DNA of 64,000 nt from Rhodobiaceae bacterium (GTDB lineage: Bacteria > Pseudomonadota > Alphaproteobacteria > Rhizobiales > Tepidamorphaceae), in contig JACKJP010000005.1 in assembly GCA_020637895.1 (NCBI GenBank), forward strand, positions 124,001-188,000, written 5' to 3'. The translations under genes were made by a program, and so were the position numbers. Position 1 is the first letter of the stretch. Every line of letters begins with the position of its first letter. The notes below the pieces were generated by a model, which searched no databases, was not told where the DNA came from, and saw nothing but the letters and a program-made list of their open reading frames with translations. Shown here one piece after another: positions 25,756 through 33,619 of the stretch.

Positions 25756-25849
25756 ATCGCGTCAGCATTTGAGAATTGGGATATTTCGGATAAAAGTCCC
25801 CCAGCCCGGCTTTGCCGATGAAAGATATTCAAGGGAAGAAGACAGCCCG

Positions 25850-27685
25850 ATGCCAGCTTACCGCTCAAGAACGACCACCCACGGCCGCAACATGGCAGGC
25901 GCACGCGGCCTGTGGCGCGCGACCGGCGTCAAGGACGGCGATTTCGGAAAGCCGATCATTGCCGTGGTCAATTCCTTCACCCAGTTCGTTCCCGGTCATG
26001 TGCATCTGAAGGATCTCGGCCAGCTTGTCGCGCGCGAAATCGAAGCGGCTGGCGGCATTGCCAAGGAATTCAACACGATCGCGGTCGATGACGGCATCGC
26101 CATGGGCCATGACGGTATGCTCTATTCCCTGCCCTCGCGCGAGATCATCGCCGACAGCGTGGAATATATGGTCAATGCGCATTGCGCCGATGCGATGGTC
26201 TGCATTTCCAACTGCGACAAGATCACGCCCGGCATGCTGAACGCGGCGATGCGGCTCAACATTCCATCCGTCTTTGTCTCCGGCGGCCCCATGGAAGCCG
26301 GCAAGGTCGTTCTGCGCGGCAAGACGCATGCAATGGATCTGGTGGATGCGATGGTCGCCGCGGCCGACGAAAAGGTGACGGACGAGGAAGTTCAGGTCAT
26401 CGAACGCTCCGCCTGCCCGACCTGCGGTTCGTGCTCTGGCATGTTCACCGCCAATTCGATGAACTGCCTGACAGAGGCGCTCGGCCTGTCATTGCCCGGC
26501 AATGGCTCGACGCTGGCAACGCATGCCGACCGCAAGCGGCTGTTCGTCGAGGCCGGTCATCTGATCGTCGATCTGACCCGGCGCTATTACGAACAGGAGG
26601 ACGAATCCGTTCTTCCGCGCAATGTCGCCAACAAGCGGGCATTCGAAAATGCCATGTCGCTCGACATCGCGATGGGCGGATCGACCAACACAGTGCTTCA
26701 TATCCTTGCAGCCGCCTATGAGGGCGGCATCGACTTCACCATGGATGACATCGACGCCCTTTCGCGCAAGGTGCCCTGCCTGTCCAAGGTCGCGCCGGCC
26801 AAGCAGGACGTTCACATGGAGGACGTTCACCGCGCAGGCGGGATCATGGCGATCCTGGGACAGCTTGAAGAAGCCGGTCTGATCAATACCGAGAGCCCGA
26901 CGGTCCATGCGCCGACGATTGGCGACGCGATCGATCGCTGGGCCATCGACCGCACCGAAAGCGAGAGCGTCCGCAACTTCTTCAAGGCCGCGCCAGGCGG
27001 CATCCCGACACAGGTTGCTTTCTCTCAGGAAGCACGCTGGGACGATCTCGATCTCGACCGGGAAAACGGTGTTATCCGGTCAGCCAGGAACCCCTTCTCC
27101 AAGGATGGCGGCCTTGCTGTTCTGAAAGGCAACATCGCCCTGGACGGCTGCATCGTGAAAACGGCGGGTGTCGATGAATCGATCCTGAAGTTTTCCGGCC
27201 CGGCCGTCGTCTTTGAAAGCCAGGACGCAGCGGTCAAGGGCATCCTCAGCAAGGAAGTCAAGGAAGGCGACGTCGTGGTCATCCGGTACGAAGGCCCCAA
27301 GGGCGGACCCGGCATGCAGGAAATGCTCTATCCGACGAGCTACCTGAAATCCCGCGGCCTCGGCAAGGCGTGCGCGCTTGTCACCGACGGGCGCTTTTCC
27401 GGCGGCACTTCCGGCCTTTCCATCGGTCACGTCTCGCCGGAAGCGGCCCAGGGCGGCACCATCGGTCTTGTCCGCGACGGTGACATGATCGAGATCGATA
27501 TCCCGAACCGGACGATCAACCTTGCCGTGCCGGAGGCCGAGCTTGCAGCAAGACGCTCCGCGCAGAACGAGGCTGGCTGGACGCCGGCAGCGCCGCGCAA
27601 ACGCAACGTGACCACGGCGCTGAAGGCCTACGCGGCCTTTGCCGCATCCGCCGACAAGGGCGCGGTCAGGATCCTGCCGGAATAG
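25850..27685 (+). CDS. ilvD: Dihydroxy-acid dehydratase
   Basis: IlvD dehydrates 2,3-dihydroxy-isovalerate and -methylvalerate in branched-chain amino acid synthesis, using an Fe-S cluster. The 611-residue length is normal. Cysteines at 118 and 122 (CISNCDK) and at 189, 192 and 195 (CPTCGSCSGMFTAN) are present, as are GGSTNTVLH and TDGRFSGGT near the end. ATG 25850 was taken because family homology begins MPAYRSRTTTHGRNMAGARGL. The last 67 bases (27619-27685) recur at 30077-30143, and no terminator follows this copy, so the end of the gene looks replaced by an insertion event. Confidence 0.97.
   Translation: MPAYRSRTTTHGRNMAGARGLWRATGVKDGDFGKPIIAVVNSFTQFVPGHVHLKDLGQLVAREIEAAGGIAKEFNTIAVDDGIAMGHDGMLYSLPSREIIADSVEYMVNAHCADAMVCISNCDKITPGMLNAAMRLNIPSVFVSGGPMEAGKVVLRGKTHAMDLVDAMVAAADEKVTDEEVQVIERSACPTCGSCSGMFTANSMNCLTEALGLSLPGNGSTLATHADRKRLFVEAGHLIVDLTRRYYEQEDESVLPRNVANKRAFENAMSLDIAMGGSTNTVLHILAAAYEGGIDFTMDDIDALSRKVPCLSKVAPAKQDVHMEDVHRAGGIMAILGQLEEAGLINTESPTVHAPTIGDAIDRWAIDRTESESVRNFFKAAPGGIPTQVAFSQEARWDDLDLDRENGVIRSARNPFSKDGGLAVLKGNIALDGCIVKTAGVDESILKFSGPAVVFESQDAAVKGILSKEVKEGDVVVIRYEGPKGGPGMQEMLYPTSYLKSRGLGKACALVTDGRFSGGTSGLSIGHVSPEAAQGGTIGLVRDGDMIEIDIPNRTINLAVPEAELAARRSAQNEAGWTPAAPRKRNVTTALKAYAAFAASADKGAVRILPE
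27619..27685 (+). repeat. ilvD 3'-end direct repeat, copy A
   Basis: The last 21 codons plus stop of intact ilvD. Compared with copy B it has six differences in 67 bases, every one at a synonymous third codon position. Homology starts at GCTGAA in both and stops at the TAG. Confidence 0.9.
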
Positions 27686-28199
27686 GCCGGCGGGGGCCTA
27701 AAAGCAGAGGCACTAAATGGACCTGCCTGCGCCGCTGACGTCTTTGGCTGGCTCGGGCTTTAATTGCTGGTATCAAATGCAATGCCTGCCACACGCCTTA
27801 TTTCGAACGCAATAAGAACGTAGTCTTATAAATATTCAGCTCAGTGAATTTTGAGATTCAATTTAATTCACCATCGCACACGAGCTGGATTTTCTTACAT
27901 TCCGACTGACGATTAATCAGGCGCCGGCTCGAAATAGCGCTCTAATTCAAGCCTGAATCGTTTTCCGGTTACGGAAGCAGCCTCACTAGAAGCGTCAGGA
28001 ACGCATCTTCCGGCGTAAGCAATAAAATACGCGTCGCGCACGCCTGACAGACAAATATTCCTGAAAAGCATGTTGTGGCCACGACGGGGCAGCCAGACTT
28101 CTGCTGCGAGGGTGTCAGACCGAGCGGATGGAAGCTCGCGATGCATCTATCCGCGAAACATCATTTCAACCCGACCTGCCAAAAGGACAAAAAGCCAAA
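27686..28199. other. AT-rich intergenic stretch after ilvD
   Basis: About 500 bases with no convincing gene on the plus strand. The piece from about 27775 to 27920 is much more AT-rich than ilvD. A possible small minus-strand gene is listed separately. No terminator, integrase or tRNA was found here. Confidence 0.4.
27913..28146 (-). CDS. Possible small protein, unknown
   Basis: An open frame of 77 codons ending RFRLELERYFEPAPD. The part from WLPRRGHNMLFRNICLSGVR onward has a protein-like composition, and the frame is longer than expected for DNA this AT-rich, but no ribosome site or family was recognised. It lies inside the segment bracketed by the two ilvD ends. It may equally be chance. 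Confidence 0.3.
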   Translation of the reverse strand: MHRELPSARSDTLAAEVWLPRRGHNMLFRNICLSGVRDAYFIAYAGRCVPDASSEAASVTGKRFRLELERYFEPAPD

Positions 28200-28502
28200 A
28201 TGACCGATATATCCAATCGCCGAAGTGGCGCAGACACAAACCAGCGAAACAATTCCACACATCTATACAAGGTAGGTGAGTCCGTCCGGCTGAAAGGCGG
28301 TTTCGTTCAGCGGCCAACCGCAAGCGGGACATATAAGGTCACCGCGACGCTTCCTCCGGAAGGCGCATTCCCGCAGTATCGTGTTCGCAACGACGATGAG
28401 CGTCATGAGCGCGTTGTAAGTCAGGACAATCTGGAGCGGGTCCGAAGCCATTCGGGCAGTGAGAGAGACAAACTCATTTCCAAGACATTCGGAAAAGCCT
28501 GA
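28200..28502 (+). CDS. Small hypothetical protein
   Basis: A 100-residue basic protein. The first 25 residues are polar and likely disordered; the core LYKVGESVRLKGGFVQRPTA then TYKVTATLPPEGAFPQYRVR is a beta-rich, SH3/KOW-like segment, followed by VVSQDNLERVRS. The same layout is known from uncharacterised Rhizobiales proteins. The ATG at 28200 was chosen at MTDISNRRSG; a longer in-frame start exists at 28128. No function can be given. Part of the segment between the ilvD ends. Confidence 0.55.
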   Translation: MTDISNRRSGADTNQRNNSTHLYKVGESVRLKGGFVQRPTASGTYKVTATLPPEGAFPQYRVRNDDERHERVVSQDNLERVRSHSGSERDKLISKTFGKA

Positions 28503-28642
28503 AAAGCCGCAGCCGCACCGCCCGAGCCACTTTTGTCGATTGCGGGTGTTTGGTCTTCAGACCGCAAAAGTGAAACGCGAGCCAAATACATCGGTGAGGC
28601 ACGATTTGCGTGCGGCGCCTCGGCACTTTCCGGAGATCAGTC

Positions 28643-28867
28643 TTGAGATTTTCTATTGAATTCTATCGAACTCGTGCCGCGGACGATGCTCTGGCGACCG
28701 TTGCCAGAGAAACCGTAATCGTCAGCACGCTGAGCGAAGCGATAGAAGTCGCCATGCGGCTATCAACGAGTCTCAACATGCCTCAGCGACCTGATGCCAT
28801 GTCGATCATCGATGGCGATGGTTGCAAGGTTTTTTCGAAAGAGTTCGATCCGATCGATGCATCCTGA
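28643..28867 (+). CDS. Small hypothetical protein with TTG start
   Basis: A 74-residue protein reading (M)RFSIEFYRTRAADDALATVA, then VSTLSEAIEVAMRLSTSLNM and IIDGDGCKVFSKEF. Two strand-helix units give a small alpha/beta look. The TTG at 28643 is preferred because GGAG lies seven bases before it, while the ATG at 28610 has none. Similar short proteins are common hypothetical genes in Rhizobiales; no function is known. Confidence 0.55.
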   Translation: MRFSIEFYRTRAADDALATVARETVIVSTLSEAIEVAMRLSTSLNMPQRPDAMSIIDGDGCKVFSKEFDPIDAS

Positions 28868-29089
28868 ATGAGACACATTGCGATGTGTAAGCCAAGCAAC
28901 GATCTGACACGGGCCATGCGAGCCGCTCACCTGTGGGAGCGCAATGTGAGTGACGCCGTTCGGAGACCTGACTCCGGCCAACCAGACGGGCGAAATGGAT
29001 ATGATGGCGCCTGGCCCATTCACCACCAGGCCGATGGCTTCCCGGCGCGACTCTACACCTCATCCTTTCCAACGTCAGGGCAGTAAAGC

Positions 29090-29902
29090 ATGCTCATCCG
29101 CTACGGGCACGATATCACGCTCACGTGCTCTCAACCGACCGCATTGGTCTGCCTACTTTCAGCGCATGACGATCACGCTCCCTTCATCAGGGTTCCCGAG
29201 ACGATCTTCACCTCACCCGTTGTATCCGTCACGACCTACAAAGACCTCTTCGGCAATCGTTGCCGAAGGCTTGTCGCGCCAGCGGGAGACATAACGATCT
29301 GGGGTGACGCAACGATCGAAGATGACGGCAAGCCGGATGTGGTATTGCCGGAGACTAGGGAAGTTGCGGTGCCGCTCCTTCCCGACGAATGCCTCGGCTA
29401 CCTGATGGGCAGCCGCTATTGCGAAACCGACCGTCTCAGCCAGATTGCCTGGGACCTTTTCGGAAACGTGCCTCCCGGCTGGAACAGGGTCCAAGCAGTC
29501 TGCGATTTCGTACATTCTCACATTCAGTTCGATTACATGAAAGCGCGTGCGACCAGAACGGCGTTTGAGGTGTTTCACGAGCGCGTTGGCGTTTGCCGCG
29601 ATTTTGCGCATCTGGCAGCCGCCTTATGCCGCTGCCTCAACATCCCGGCCCGCTATGTAAATGGACATTTGGGCGATATTGGCGTGCCGGTTGAGGATCC
29701 GATGGATTTCAGCGCTTGGATCGAAGTCTACCTTGAGAATAGCTGGTACACATTTGATCCTCGCAACAATACGCCGAGAATTGGCAGGATCGTCGTGGCT
29801 CGGGGGCGCGATGCAGCGGACGTCCCCCTCATCAATTCATTTGGTCCGCATATATTGAAATCTTTCAGAGTTTGGACCTATGAGGTGACGCCACCGCTGT
29901 AG
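29090..29902 (+). CDS. Transglutaminase-like protein lacking the usual catalytic His
   Basis: A 270-residue protein with an N-terminal beta domain (residues 1-110) and a transglutaminase-like core: Cys169 in RVGVCRDFAHLAAALCRCLN, then NIPARYVNGHLG, and Asp223 in WYTFDPRNNTPRIGR. In most family members the segment before the Asp reads H-A-W-x-E-V; here it is DFSAWIEVYLENSWY, with Ser208 at the His position. A subgroup in Rhizobiales shares D-F-S-A-W, so this is a family variant rather than a local mutation. Activity is uncertain. It lies between the ilvD ends. Confidence 0.82.
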   Translation: MLIRYGHDITLTCSQPTALVCLLSAHDDHAPFIRVPETIFTSPVVSVTTYKDLFGNRCRRLVAPAGDITIWGDATIEDDGKPDVVLPETREVAVPLLPDECLGYLMGSRYCETDRLSQIAWDLFGNVPPGWNRVQAVCDFVHSHIQFDYMKARATRTAFEVFHERVGVCRDFAHLAAALCRCLNIPARYVNGHLGDIGVPVEDPMDFSAWIEVYLENSWYTFDPRNNTPRIGRIVVARGRDAADVPLINSFGPHILKSFRVWTYEVTPPL

Positions 29903-29953
29903 CGGAGGCGTCTCGCACTGCGGTTTTGGTTCGGTCGGCGGGGGGCCTTTGGC

Positions 29954-30076
29954 CTAGTCATAACCAAGTGCGCCGAGAAGCTTCGCCAGCCCGTTATAGA
30001 CGATATGGTTTGTGCCGTTCACGGGGTTTTCGATGTCGGCACCCTTAGCACCGAGAAGGCGCGATATAGTAAAGAG
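29954..30076 (-). pseudogene. C-terminal gene remnant cut at the ilvD repeat
   Basis: On the minus strand a stop-terminated frame reads LLGAKGADIENPVNGTNHIV then YNGLAKLLGALGYD. The composition is that of a real protein end. Upstream it runs into the ilvD repeat at 30077, so only about 40 codons survive. I do not recognise the family. Truncation exactly at the repeat edge suggests that the insertion removed the rest of the gene. Confidence 0.45.
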
Positions 30077-30143
30077 GCTGAAAGCCTACGCGGCCTTTGC
30101 TGCGTCCGCCGACAAGGGTGCTGTCAGGATCCTGCCGGAGTAG
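30077..30143 (+). repeat. ilvD 3'-end direct repeat, copy B (displaced gene end)
   Basis: Encodes the same last 21 residues and stop as ilvD with only synonymous changes (AAG/AAA, GCC/GCT, GCA/GCG, GGC/GGT, GCG/GCT, GAA/GAG). It has no start and no upstream ilvD sequence. It is followed 31 bases later by a strong terminator, as expected of the native end of the gene. Confidence 0.9.
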
Positions 30144-30174
30144 TCAGGCGCTCTTGTCGAACAATGGCACAGGT

Positions 30175-30213
30175 ATCGCCGTCGGCCGAACCGGCCGTCG
30201 GCGATTGCTTTTT
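30175..30213 (+). terminator. Intrinsic terminator after the displaced ilvD end
   Basis: ATCGCCGTCGGCC and GGCCGTCGGCGAT form 12 of 13 pairs (one T-T mismatch) around the loop GAACC, then TGCTTTTTC. This is a classic rho-independent terminator on the plus strand and is probably the original ilvD terminator. Confidence 0.8.
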
Positions 30214-31025
30214 CATACCGGCTCGCGCGTAGCGAGCAGATCGTATTGCCGCCCGGCGCCGACCTTCATGAAATGTGCCAGTCCGGCGCCACGCAGCCGG
30301 TTCTTGATGCCGTCGACGTCTACCCAGTCCTCGTTGATCTCGAGAAACGCTTCCGCGATCCGTCCGGCAATGGAAGTTTTGAGCAACTGGTCGATGACCA
30401 CGCTTTCATAGCCCTCAACGTCAATCTTGACGAGGATCGGCCTGTCGACCGGTTCGATCAGCTTTTCAAGGTCCCTGCCATCGATCATCGCGACCGATGC
30501 CCGCGTCTGTGCCACCGCCTTCAGCAGGTTTGAGCCTGCCAGTGTCGCAACGCCGCTGTGCCCTTCCTTCAATGCGATTTCAGCCACGCCATGACGTTCT
30601 CCGACCGCTTTCATAACCGGGATGCAGCGATCTGTGACGCCGTTCAGGGCGATATTCGCCTTCAGGAAGTCGAACGTGTGAGGGACCGGCTCGAACGCAT
30701 AGCTGGCGACGCACAGCGGGTTCTTGGCCGCGCCGATTGCATAGAGTCCCTGATTGGCGCCGATATCCAGAAAGACAAACGGAACAGCGAATTTCCCGAT
30801 CCGGTCCCAATAGAAGGTGCCATAGGCGCCACTGACATAGAATTTGAACGTCTCGTCATTGTAGTTGGCCGACAATTTCAACCCGTATGCGGTATCAACC
30901 ACCGGCCGATCGAGCCGTCTCAGGAGCGCCAGTTTCGCATATGCGATACCCGCCCTGAGAAAGAGCGCGCTCCCTCTGAAACCGTCTCTGCCAAGGACCC
31001 TGAACACCCGCCTCAAAGTCGTCAC
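30213..31025 (-). CDS. FkbM family methyltransferase
   Basis: A 270-residue SAM-dependent O-methyltransferase. The SAM site VFLDIGANQGLYAIGAAKN is followed by YAFEPVPHTFDFLKANIALN and the late motif VKIDVEGYESVVIDQLLK, all diagnostic of FkbM-type enzymes, which often methylate sugars of surface polysaccharides or natural products. A GTG start at 31025 is used. The first 45 residues are basic and hydrophobic and may contact the membrane. It belongs to a group with a second methyltransferase, a CoA-transferase and a sulfotransferase, suggesting glycan decoration. Confidence 0.85.
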   Translation of the reverse strand: MTTLRRVFRVLGRDGFRGSALFLRAGIAYAKLALLRRLDRPVVDTAYGLKLSANYNDETFKFYVSGAYGTFYWDRIGKFAVPFVFLDIGANQGLYAIGAAKNPLCVASYAFEPVPHTFDFLKANIALNGVTDRCIPVMKAVGERHGVAEIALKEGHSGVATLAGSNLLKAVAQTRASVAMIDGRDLEKLIEPVDRPILVKIDVEGYESVVIDQLLKTSIAGRIAEAFLEINEDWVDVDGIKNRLRGAGLAHFMKVGAGRQYDLLATREPV

Positions 31026-31220
31026 GCGACGTTCCGCTTCCTGTCCGGCTTATCAAATCAAAGGCGCTCAACGCCCGCTATGTTCATGCCGTCTTGTCGC
31101 AGCCCGACCAGCGCGGCATGCCCATTTTCAGAGGGGGTGGGAGCGCGATTAGAGGCAGTGAAATCGAAAAGATCAAGCGGGATCTGGCGCGGCAGCGCCC
31201 CATGGATCGCAAGCCGCGCT

Positions 31221-32045
31221 CTACTTCATGGGCTTGTTGAAGTATTTCCTCGCCCTGAATTTCCGGCGGACAGCCATATCGCGGACAAACGCGAACACTG
31301 CAGACAAGTCTGGCAGAAAACCATAGTCCTTCAGCGCGCGCTCGGCCTGATTGATTTTGGTAACCGTCGCATTGTCGCGGTAGCGAAAATCCCTTGCGCG
31401 ATCGAATTCGCCTTCGTTTTCGGTTGGCCGGGACTCCAGCGTACTGGCGGGACGGTTGACCTTGAAGGCAACGATGGATTCAAAGAATTCAACCGACCAG
31501 ACGCGATGGTCCCGGTTCTCGGAAAACTTGTTAAATCGATGATTGATCACGTCTATCATGATCTTTGAATACTCGATGAAGGAGTATTTCCTCGGCCCGA
31601 AGCCCTGCATGTAGGAAGTGTGCGTATCCTCCACGACGAGCATGCCGCCGTCCCCGATGTTTTCAAGAAGACATTCGACGGTCGTGATCTGCTGATCATA
31701 GGTGTGACCGCCATCATCGAGAACGATGTCGACAGCACCGATCTCATTCCTGAAAGAGGACCAGAACGCCTCATCCGATTGGCTGCCGATGATGATCTCG
31801 AAGCCGTGCTCCTCCCACTTCTTCGCATTCGGATTGAGGTCGACCCCGATTATCCTCGCCTCTGGCCCGAAGAAATCGCGCCACATGAACAGCGACCCTC
31901 CACCGAGCACCCCGATTTCGACAAATGTGACAGGTTTTCCGCGATACTTGTCGAACAGTTCGTCGTACACGCGGAAATATGTCGTGTGCTTGATGCTGCG
32001 AAACGGGCTTCGCATGTACGACTGATAGCTCGGGCTATCGTTCAT
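31221..32045 (-). CDS. CmcI-like class I SAM methyltransferase
   Basis: A 274-residue protein with the SAM motif VTFVEIGVLGGGSLFMWRDF followed by ARIIGVDLNPNAKKWEEHGF and the acidic motif IVLDDGGHTYDQQ. This layout, with D-D-G-x-H, is that of the cephalosporin-hydroxylase/CmcI and sugar O-methyltransferase group. The sequence SPFRSIKHTTYFRVYDELFDKYRGKP at the N-terminus is typical of macrocin-O-methyltransferase-like enzymes. ATG at 32045. A hairpin lies 15 bases upstream. Likely substrate is a surface sugar, by context. Confidence 0.8.
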   Translation of the reverse strand: MNDSPSYQSYMRSPFRSIKHTTYFRVYDELFDKYRGKPVTFVEIGVLGGGSLFMWRDFFGPEARIIGVDLNPNAKKWEEHGFEIIIGSQSDEAFWSSFRNEIGAVDIVLDDGGHTYDQQITTVECLLENIGDGGMLVVEDTHTSYMQGFGPRKYSFIEYSKIMIDVINHRFNKFSENRDHRVWSVEFFESIVAFKVNRPASTLESRPTENEGEFDRARDFRYRDNATVTKINQAERALKDYGFLPDLSAVFAFVRDMAVRRKFRARKYFNKPMK

Positions 32046-32059
32046 GATCGCCTCACAGG

Positions 32060-32077
32060 ACCGGCAAAGTTGCCGGT
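32060..32077. repeat. Perfect inverted repeat before methyltransferase gene
   Basis: ACCGGCAA and TTGCCGGT separated by two bases, lying 14 bp upstream of the CmcI-like gene's ATG. It could be an operator or fold in the leader RNA; no U-tract follows in either direction, so it is not a standard terminator. Confidence 0.4.
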
Positions 32078-32206
32078 TCAAAGTCTAGCGCCGTAGCCCC
32101 TGTGGGCCACCAGGAATTTGTATCGCGTCGTCATCGCGCACTACAGATCATGTCCCGCGCTGGGCTGCATGCGCTTCATCGAAACGAAAGTTGGCGCGGA
32201 TCAGGC

Positions 32207-33430
32207 TTATTGTCCAAACACGCCCGCTGCAGCCAGTTCAGCGGCACGCGCCTCATCGCAGCCCAGGATTTCGTCGAGAAACCATTGGTTGGCCTCACCG
32301 AGTTCCGGGCAGGCCTTCGGTGCGAGCAATGGCGTACCGTGGAGATCGAAGGGCGCCTTGACGTTGGGGACGGGTCGTCCGTTCGCACGCACGGCGTTGC
32401 TCACCGTCCCACGCGATCTGGCAACCGGAGATTCAAGCGCCTCGCCAATCGTGAAAGTGCGGCCAACCGGTACACCGGCTGTTAGCATTTCTCCCACGAT
32501 CGTATCGCAGTCCATGGTGTTGAAGATCGCCGCGAGCTCCTCTCTGAGGGCATCGCCGTTGGCGCACCGGTCGGCATTGGTTGCAAACCGCGGATCGTCG
32601 ACGAGCGCTGGCGCATCGATGCAGGCAGCGAGCTTGCGAAACGACCGGTCATTGGAGCAACTCAGATAGAAAGTGCCGTTGCTGGCGGAAAAAAGCCCAA
32701 CCGGTTGCGACGTCGATGAATCGTTGCCCAGTCTGTTCGGGCTGCTGCCGGTCATCAGGTAGTTCATCGCAAAATAGCTTGATAGTGCGACGGCAACGTC
32801 AAACAGGGCGACCTCGACATATTGTCCTCGCCCAGTCTTCTCCCGCGTGTAGAGCGCGGCAAGAATCGCATTGAGCGCGGACATGCCCGACCCGACGTCG
32901 ACAATCGGTGCCGCGATGCGGGTTGGTGGACCGTCAGCGGCCCCGTTGATCGAAAACAATCCGGCATCCGCCTGCACGACCGGGTCGAACCCGGGGCGCC
33001 TTGCGAATTCGCCTTGCCGTCCATATCCGCTGACCGAACAATAGATGAGGCGAGGATTGATGCTGCTGAGCACCTCGTAGGAGAGGTTGTATTTGTCGAC
33101 GACACCGGTCGAGAAATTTTCCGCCACGATATCGCAGCTTTTCACAAGTTCATGGAGGACGCACTGGCTTTCTTCCAGGCGCAGATCGAGGGTCACCGAT
33201 CGCTTGTTGCGGTTTACGAGCGCGAAGACGCTGCTGACACCATCGACCTGTGGTGCCAGATACCTCACATCGTCGCCGCGGCCGGGCTCCTCGATCTTGA
33301 TGACCTCAGCGCCCATGTCTGCCAGCAGCATCGTGGCATAGGGGCCCGCTATCATCCGCGTAAGATCGAGCACGCGCACGCCCTCAAGGGCGCCGTTTTG
33401 CGGCGTTGGGCCGTTGGCTGTCGCAGGCAT
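32207..33430 (-). CDS. CaiB/BaiF (family III) CoA-transferase
   Basis: A 407-residue family III CoA-transferase, which moves CoA between carboxylic acids. Evident motifs are LEGVRVLDLTRMIAGPYATMLLADMGAEVIKIEEPG at the N-terminus, NRNKRSVTLDL, SVSGYG, and GFDPVVQADAGLFS around the catalytic Asp. The C-terminal small domain is complete. The substrate is unknown. It is out of place between methyltransferase and sulfotransferase genes, with 160 bp to the former and about 190 bp to the latter's ancestral stop, so it may be a passenger. Confidence 0.87.
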   Translation of the reverse strand: MPATANGPTPQNGALEGVRVLDLTRMIAGPYATMLLADMGAEVIKIEEPGRGDDVRYLAPQVDGVSSVFALVNRNKRSVTLDLRLEESQCVLHELVKSCDIVAENFSTGVVDKYNLSYEVLSSINPRLIYCSVSGYGRQGEFARRPGFDPVVQADAGLFSINGAADGPPTRIAAPIVDVGSGMSALNAILAALYTREKTGRGQYVEVALFDVAVALSSYFAMNYLMTGSSPNRLGNDSSTSQPVGLFSASNGTFYLSCSNDRSFRKLAACIDAPALVDDPRFATNADRCANGDALREELAAIFNTMDCDTIVGEMLTAGVPVGRTFTIGEALESPVARSRGTVSNAVRANGRPVPNVKAPFDLHGTPLLAPKACPELGEANQWFLDEILGCDEARAAELAAAGVFGQ

Positions 33431-33619
33431 TATGTTTCCTCAGGTTTATTCCGCAACTCGGGCATATCTTGCCTCCGCAACAACACAGACTGGAAACAAA
33501 TCGCCGGCGAAGGGCATATGGCAAACTAAGATTCGACCTCTTCGTCGCATCGCCGATGCACTAGTGCGATTGAACTCAGCGATTTGAGACTACCCGGCAC
33601 GAACCCAATTGATAGTGCA

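Larger units (their letters stand above)
29903..30212. other. Junction region with gene remnants
   Basis: No complete gene. The stretch contains a truncated minus-strand gene end, the second ilvD 3' end and a strong plus-strand terminator, each listed separately. This looks like the right-hand boundary of an inserted segment. Confidence 0.6.
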
